Source: Actinocatenispora thailandica
GTDB lineage: Bacteria > Actinomycetota > Actinomycetes > Mycobacteriales > Micromonosporaceae
Length of the DNA stretch: 64,000 bases
Assembly: GCF_016865425.1 (NCBI RefSeq)
Contig: NZ_AP023355.1
Span: forward strand, 6,942,198 to 7,006,197
Direction of reading: 5' to 3'
The translations under genes and the position numbers were made by a program. Below, piece after piece: positions 59,577 through 64,000 of this stretch. Each line of letters begins with the position of its first letter. The first letter of the stretch is position 1. The notes under the pieces were generated by a model, which worked only from the letters and a program-made list of their open reading frames with translations, was not told the DNA's origin and did no database searches.

Positions 59577-59618
59577 CGGGGTGCACACCCGCCGACGACG
59601 TCGGGCAGGATGGGCGGC

Positions 59619-61097
59619 ATGACTGGCGAGACCCGAAACGTCCCGTCGAGGATCGGCGGGCCGCGCCTGCGGCTGCCCGACGAACCGGCCCGGGAGGACT
59701 GGTTCGCCGGCGGGTTGTCCGAGGCGATCGGCGGACCGCTCGGCGACCATGCCGTGCGGCCGCCGGTCCGTCGTTACCTCACGCCGGTACGGATCGTGCT
59801 GGCGCTGGCGTGCCTGCTGTTCGCGCTGCACTGGGTGCAGAAGTCGCCGTGCCGGGACGGCGCGTGGGGCAATCTGAAGCAGTACAAGGACCACTGCTAC
59901 ACCGATGTCCTCGCGCTCTACTACGCGGAAGGGCTCGGCGACGGCAAGGTGCCCTACGTCGACCACGCGGTCGAGTACCCGGTGCTGACCGGCGTCTTCA
60001 TGGGCGCGCTCGGGCTGCCGGTGCACGCCCTCGCCCAGCACGTCGAGATCAACCAGGGCAAGTGGTTCTACGACCTGAACGCGATCATCCTGTCGCTGCT
60101 CGGCGTCGGTACGGTCGCGATGGTGCTGGCGTTGAGACGCCGACGACCGTTCGACGCGCTGCTGCTCGCGGTCGCCCCGGCGATGCTCGTCACCGCCACC
60201 GTCAACTGGGACCTGCTCGCCATCGCGCCCACCGTCGGCGCGCTGCTGGCCTGGTCCAGACGACGACCGGCGCTCGCCGGGCTGCTGTTCGGGCTCGGCG
60301 TGGCAGCGAAGTTCTACCCGCTGCTCATCCTCGGCCCGCTGCTGGTGCTGGCGCTGCGCAGCGGGAAGCTGCGGCAGGCCGGCACCACGGTGCTGACCGC
60401 CGCCGCCACCTGGGTCGTGATCAACGCGCCGGTCGCGATGCTCTACACCGACTCGTGGCTCCAGTTCTTCCGGCTCAACTCCAGCCGGGGCGTCGACTGG
60501 GGCACCGTCTGGTATGTCGGGGCGCACTTCCCGACCGGCGGGAACAACGCCGGCCTGCCCGGCTTCGGCTACCTGAGCACCCACATCACCACCCTCAACC
60601 TGCTGTACGGGGTGCTGTTCGCGCTCTGCTGCCTCGCCATCGGCGCGCTCGCCCTGCTCGCTCCGCGCCGGCCCCGGCTGGCGCAGCTGGCGTTCCTGGT
60701 CGTGGCCTGCTTCCTGATCACCGGCAAGGTCTGGTCCCAGCAGTACGTGCTGTGGCTGATCCCGCTGGCGGTGCTGGCCAGACCGCGCTGGGGTGCCTTC
60801 CTCGCCTGGCAGCTCGCCGAGATCGGCTACTTCCTCGCGTTCTACGCCGAGCTGATGGCCGCCTCCGGCACCACCGTGGTACCGGAGTGGGTGTTCGTGT
60901 TCTTCTCGCTGTGCCGGCTGGTCACGCTCGTCGTGCTGGTCGGGTACGTGGTGCGCGACATCCTGGTGCCGGCCCGCGACGTGATCCGGGCCGACGGCAG
61001 CGACGACCCGGACGGCGGCGAGTTCGACCACGCCCCGGACGTACCGTGGCTGCCCGGCGCCGTGCGGCCGACCGCGCCGGCCCCCGCCCCTTCTTGA
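59619..61097 (+). CDS. GT87-family membrane glycosyltransferase
   Basis: About 10 membrane helices in 492 residues with CYTDVLALYYAEGLGDGKVP, YVDHAVEYPVLTGVFMGALG (DUF2029/GT87 signature), LVTATVNWDLLAIAPTVGAL and GVAAKFYPLLILGPLLVLAL. Such proteins use polyprenyl-phosphate sugars. Rv0051 follows ponA1 in mycobacteria in the same way. ATG 59619 preferred to 59610. Confidence 0.85.
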   Translation: MTGETRNVPSRIGGPRLRLPDEPAREDWFAGGLSEAIGGPLGDHAVRPPVRRYLTPVRIVLALACLLFALHWVQKSPCRDGAWGNLKQYKDHCYTDVLALYYAEGLGDGKVPYVDHAVEYPVLTGVFMGALGLPVHALAQHVEINQGKWFYDLNAIILSLLGVGTVAMVLALRRRRPFDALLLAVAPAMLVTATVNWDLLAIAPTVGALLAWSRRRPALAGLLFGLGVAAKFYPLLILGPLLVLALRSGKLRQAGTTVLTAAATWVVINAPVAMLYTDSWLQFFRLNSSRGVDWGTVWYVGAHFPTGGNNAGLPGFGYLSTHITTLNLLYGVLFALCCLAIGALALLAPRRPRLAQLAFLVVACFLITGKVWSQQYVLWLIPLAVLARPRWGAFLAWQLAEIGYFLAFYAELMAASGTTVVPEWVFVFFSLCRLVTLVVLVGYVVRDILVPARDVIRADGSDDPDGGEFDHAPDVPWLPGAVRPTAPAPAPS

Positions 61098-61391
61098 CGC
61101 CCGGCCGAGCCGGCGCGGCAGTACCGCCGGCACCAGCCCGCCCGAGCACCGCGTGTCGGTCTGCTCGACGCCCGAGCACTGCGCGTCGGTCTGTTCGACG
61201 CCCGAGCACTGCGCGTCGGTCTGTTCGACGCCCGAGCACTGCGCGTCGGTCTGCTCGACGCCCGAGCACCGCGCGTCGGTCTGCTCGACGCCCGCCGGCC
61301 GCGCGCCGCGGCCCGGCGGGCGGGCGCGCGGGCGCCGCCGTCACCCCTCGGCACCCAGTGACACCGAGGGCTCACGGCGAAAGGGAAACAC
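61098..61391. repeat. Intergenic 30-bp tandem repeat, five copies
   Basis: Units start at 61141, 61171, 61201, 61231 and 61261, each beginning CCCGAGCACYGCGYGTCGGT and ending CTGYTCGACG, with a partial sixth. Few mismatches. No spacers, so not CRISPR. No gene supported. Confidence 0.9.
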
Positions 61392-62438
61392 GTGCTGGAA
61401 CACGAGCTGCCGGCCGGGATGGCCGACTTCATCGGAACCGAGTTCGGCCCGCGCGGGCGGCGCTGGCTCGACGACCTGCCGGCACTGGTCGACACGACCT
61501 GCCGGCGCTTCGGGGTGCGGATCACCGGCCCGGTGCTGCCCGGCGGCACCCACTCGTACGTGGTGCCGGTGCGCGGCGACGGGCGCGAGCTGGTGCTGAA
61601 GGTACCGGTGCTGGACGAGGAGAACTTCGCCGAATGCGCGGCGCTGCGCTGCTACGCCGGCGACGGCGCGGTGCGGCTGTACGACGTCGACCTCGACTCC
61701 GGTGCGCTGCTGCTGGAGCGCGCCGACCCGGGCACCCCGCTGCTCACCGAGTACGAGCGGGGTGCGCTGTCGCTGGACGAGGTCGTCGACGTCGCGGCGG
61801 GCCTGCTGCGGCGACTCCGCCGGGTACCGGCCGGCGACCTGAGCCATCCGGCGCCGCAGTCGGACGGCCCCGCAGCGGCCACCGTGGCCGAGCCGTTCCC
61901 GCTGGTCCGGGACCTGGCACTGCGGTGGGCGCGGGAGCTGCCCGAGGCGTACCGCCGGTTCACCGACGCGCCGCCGCCGAGCCCGGCCGGGGCGGCGCCG
62001 AGCGCCGGTGGTGCACGGCCCACCGCACCGCGGGGCGCCGGCGGGCCGCTGCCGAAACCGCTGTTCGACGAGGCGAGCGAGCTGTGTGTCGGGTTCGCCG
62101 AACCGGACGGCGCCGAGGTACTGGTCAACCGGGACGCGCACACCGGCAACGTGCTGTCCGGCCGGGGCGGTACGGCCTGGCTGCTGATCGACCCGAAGCC
62201 GGTCGTCGGCGATGCCGCGTTCGACGCCGGTCACCTGGTCTGGGACCTGCTCCGGTACGAGCCGGTCCCGGCCCGCGCGGCCCGACTCGTCGATCGCGTC
62301 GCCGCCGGCCTCGCCGTCGACCGGGCCAGGGTGCGCGGCTGGGCGCTGATTCGGGCGGTGCAGAACCTGACCTGGGCGGTACCCGCCGGCGAGGCGGCGC
62401 CCTACCTGGCCGGTGCCGCCGCGCTCGCCGCGAGCTGA
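61392..62438 (+). CDS. Aminoglycoside/streptomycin 6-kinase-like phosphotransferase
   Basis: The 348-residue protein of the aminoglycoside/hydroxyurea kinase family (PF04655) has LPGGTHSYVVPVRGDGRELV-LKVP, ALLLERADPGTPL, the catalytic LVNRDAHTGNVLSGRGGTAW and LLIDPKPVVGDAAFDAGHLV. A Pro/Gly-rich insert interrupts it near residue 200. Known relatives phosphorylate streptomycin; activity here is not shown. The GTG start follows AAGGGAAA. Confidence 0.85.
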   Translation: MLEHELPAGMADFIGTEFGPRGRRWLDDLPALVDTTCRRFGVRITGPVLPGGTHSYVVPVRGDGRELVLKVPVLDEENFAECAALRCYAGDGAVRLYDVDLDSGALLLERADPGTPLLTEYERGALSLDEVVDVAAGLLRRLRRVPAGDLSHPAPQSDGPAAATVAEPFPLVRDLALRWARELPEAYRRFTDAPPPSPAGAAPSAGGARPTAPRGAGGPLPKPLFDEASELCVGFAEPDGAEVLVNRDAHTGNVLSGRGGTAWLLIDPKPVVGDAAFDAGHLVWDLLRYEPVPARAARLVDRVAAGLAVDRARVRGWALIRAVQNLTWAVPAGEAAPYLAGAAALAAS

Positions 62439-62475
62439 CCGGCCCGCCCCGGGGCTGTCCGATCCCGGGCGATCT

Positions 62476-62507
62476 CCCGCTCCCGGACCGAACGGTCCGG
62501 GAGCGGG
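62476..62507. terminator. Bidirectional hairpin, streptomycin-kinase-like / membrane protein genes
   Basis: A perfect 14-bp stem CCCGCTCCCGGACC/GGTCCGGGAGCGGG with loop GAAC between convergent genes. Confidence 0.85.
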
Positions 62508-62508
62508 G

Positions 62509-64000
62509 CTACTTCGGGTCGAGGGTGTAGACGACCGCCGGGCCGGTGTCGGAGAGCTTGACGCCGAGCCCGATGGTCGACTTCGAGATCACGTTCTGGT
62601 ACGGCGTGCCCGCCAACCCGTCGCGGAACACCACGACCGTGCGCACCCCCAGATTGCGCAGGTAGTCGACGCTGCGCTGGCTGGGGAAGTCGGCCGCCAC
62701 CCGCCGGATCTCGTCCTGCTTGGCCGGCTGCACCCCGCTGCCGCCGTTGACCAGCTGCGGGAACCCGTCGGTCGACCAGTACATGTACCGCTGGTCGGTG
62801 AGGGTGTCGGTCGGCAGGATCAGCACCGGGCCGGCGATCGCGTGCAGCTCCTTGGGCTCGGTCGGTACCTGCGGGTGCGGCGTCCGGGCCCATCCCTCGA
62901 CCAGCACCAGCACCAGCGGCACCGCGACGAGCAGCCGCAGCGCGGGGCCGATCCGGCGCGGGTTGCGGCCCCGGGAGACGGCGAACTCGTCCGCCCGCTG
63001 GCTGAGCGCGTTCACCGCACCGGCGGCGAGCAGCGCGAGCAGCAGCGTCGTCCACAGCACCAGCCGGCCCGGGGTCCGGATCGCGTCCCACGCCGGCAGG
63101 TGGTCGTAGAGCACCAGGTAGGTGTACCGGCCGCCGCCCGGGAAGGCGGTACCCATCGCCAGCACCGCGCTGACCGCGACACCGGCCAGCAGCAGCAGCC
63201 GGGTCCGGATCCGCCAGCTGGACAGGAACAGCCCGAGCACCGCGAACGCCACCAGCACCATCCCGACCAGCAGCGTCATCTCCGGCTGGAACGGCAGTGC
63301 CTGGCGGGCCTGCGCGTGCGTGTCACCCCACAACCAGGACTGTTCCGGCGCGATGAAGAACCCCTGCCACGGCGGCGAGAACAGCTTCAGCTCGGCGACC
63401 GTGCGGCGCGCCTCCGGATGGTCGTGCACCGCACGCAGGTACGGCAGGCCCAGGTAGAGGCAGGTCGCACCGAAGACGGCGAGCCCGCCCAGGTTGCCGA
63501 GCAGCAGGGACAGGTGGAACCGGCCGGCCGGCCCGCCGTCCTTCCGCACCCGTCGGCGGATCCGGCGGACCAGCCAGACCGCGCAGCCCACCACGACCAG
63601 CACGCCGAGCAGGTAACAGAACGGCAGCCCCAGCCCCCAGCCGAGGGTGACCTGCCAGGCGGCGACCAGCCAGCCGCCGAGGGCCCAGCCCCAGCGGATC
63701 CGGCCGGGCCCGCCGGCCCGGCGGAAGCTGAAGCCGTGTCCCCGGGCCAGCATCGCCAGCGCGAGCGCGATGCCGCCGGTGGACAGGATGTTCAGGTGAC
63801 CGCCGTGCGCCAGGCGCCACGGCGCGTAGGCGAACGCCGCCGCGGCCATCGCCGCGCCGGGCTTGCGGGTGCCGAGCTGCCGGCACAGCGCGTACATCCC
63901 GACGAAGGCGAGCGCGTAGGCCAGCACGTAGAGGATGTTGTACCGGACCAGCGCGGCGACCGGGCCGGTGCCGATCATGCCGAGCGGCGCGTACCCGAGC
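62509..64000 (-). CDS. Polytopic membrane protein, GT-C glycosyltransferase-like (5' end outside window)
   Basis: About 10 helices with APWRLAHGGHLNILSTGGIA, TCLYLGLPYLRAVHDHPEAR, DHLPAWDAIRTPGRLVLWTT and an outer C-terminal part SQRSVDYLRNLGVRTVVVFR. The frame stays open past the ATG at 63978 to the window end (LGYAPLG before it), and relatives have about 100 more N-terminal residues. The function is unknown; a sugar transferase role is inferred from the layout. Confidence 0.75.
   Translation of the reverse strand, partial: LGYAPLGMIGTGPVAALVRYNILYVLAYALAFVGMYALCRQLGTRKPGAAMAAAAFAYAPWRLAHGGHLNILSTGGIALALAMLARGHGFSFRRAGGPGRIRWGWALGGWLVAAWQVTLGWGLGLPFCYLLGVLVVVGCAVWLVRRIRRRVRKDGGPAGRFHLSLLLGNLGGLAVFGATCLYLGLPYLRAVHDHPEARRTVAELKLFSPPWQGFFIAPEQSWLWGDTHAQARQALPFQPEMTLLVGMVLVAFAVLGLFLSSWRIRTRLLLLAGVAVSAVLAMGTAFPGGGRYTYLVLYDHLPAWDAIRTPGRLVLWTTLLLALLAAGAVNALSQRADEFAVSRGRNPRRIGPALRLLVAVPLVLVLVEGWARTPHPQVPTEPKELHAIAGPVLILPTDTLTDQRYMYWSTDGFPQLVNGGSGVQPAKQDEIRRVAADFPSQRSVDYLRNLGVRTVVVFRDGLAGTPYQNVISKSTIGLGVKLSDTGPAVVYTLDPK

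Noticed and set aside
59481-61133. Minus-strand open frame opposite the GT87 gene (550 codons)
   Set aside because: Antisense shadow with low-complexity His/Asp/Arg sequence; the membrane protein on the plus strand is clear.
61141-61290. Possible CRISPR array
   Set aside because: The 30-bp units are directly joined, with no unique spacers, and no cas genes are near.

Overview
The window is chromosomal DNA from a very G+C-rich actinobacterium and contains the replication origin region. Gene order and protein sequences fit the Micromonosporaceae or a close relative. The support is the dnaA-dnaN-gnd-recF-dciA-gyrB-gyrA order, the TTGTCCACA-type DnaA boxes, the parS core GTTTCACGTGAAAC, GTG starts and GTGA/ATGA overlaps. 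This assignment is inference from layout; no rRNA or tRNA gene is present to confirm it.

Layout. (a) 1-10.5 kb, minus strand, reading away from oriC: dnaN, gnd, recF, dciA (DUF721), gyrB and the start of gyrA. Two plus-strand modules, each an ECF sigma factor overlapping a one-pass membrane protein, sit between dciA and gyrB. (b) 10.86-11.21 kb: oriC with about 15 DnaA boxes, followed by dnaA, whose linker is an array of aromatic heptads. (c) 14.1-22.0 kb, plus strand: rpmH, rnpA, yidD, yidC, jag, rsmG, parA and parB. Two parS sites lie inside parA and two lie after parB. (d) 22.4-30.3 kb: two acetyltransferases, a broken methyltransferase gene, a membrane esterase, an aminotransferase-ddl pair and a CwlM-type amidase. 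(e) 30.6-41.0 kb: trxB-trxA, sigM with its anti-sigma gene, a separate pseudokinase gene next to murJ, a MutT4-like Nudix gene and the CCA-adding enzyme. This is the actinobacterial sigM-cwlM-murJ block. (f) 41.2-53.1 kb, accessory in character: two tail-bearing membrane proteins, an MFS-cyclase pair, a multicopper-oxidase operon with two small four-helix proteins, a flotillin-NfeD pair, and two overlapping penicillin-binding-protein genes with lost catalytic residues. (g) 53.3-64 kb: ogt, then ino1-padR, a DUF5318 gene, ponA-type PBP and a GT87 protein, a block with the same order as Rv0046c-Rv0051 of Mycobacterium tuberculosis. A streptomycin-6-kinase-like gene and the 3' part of a polytopic membrane protein gene follow.

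How the genes work together. Region (a-c) holds initiation (DnaA, oriC, DnaN, DciA), topology (gyrase), segregation (ParAB-parS) and core RNA, ribosome and membrane-insertion functions. Regions (d-g) are rich in cell-envelope functions: ddl, cwlM, murJ with its pseudokinase, two class A PBPs and a DacB-like protein. They also hold redox functions (thioredoxin, multicopper oxidase) and envelope-stress sigma factors.

Points needing caution. Three genes (the second ECF partner, rnpA, and a methyltransferase with two breaks) carry frame breaks. Each break would be repaired by one added G or C in or next to a run of G or C. Because rnpA is essential, shortened homopolymers in the assembly are the likeliest cause. 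Tandem repeats are unusually common, both between genes (7-, 30-, 34- and about 37-bp units) and inside genes (15-, 21- and 39-bp units).
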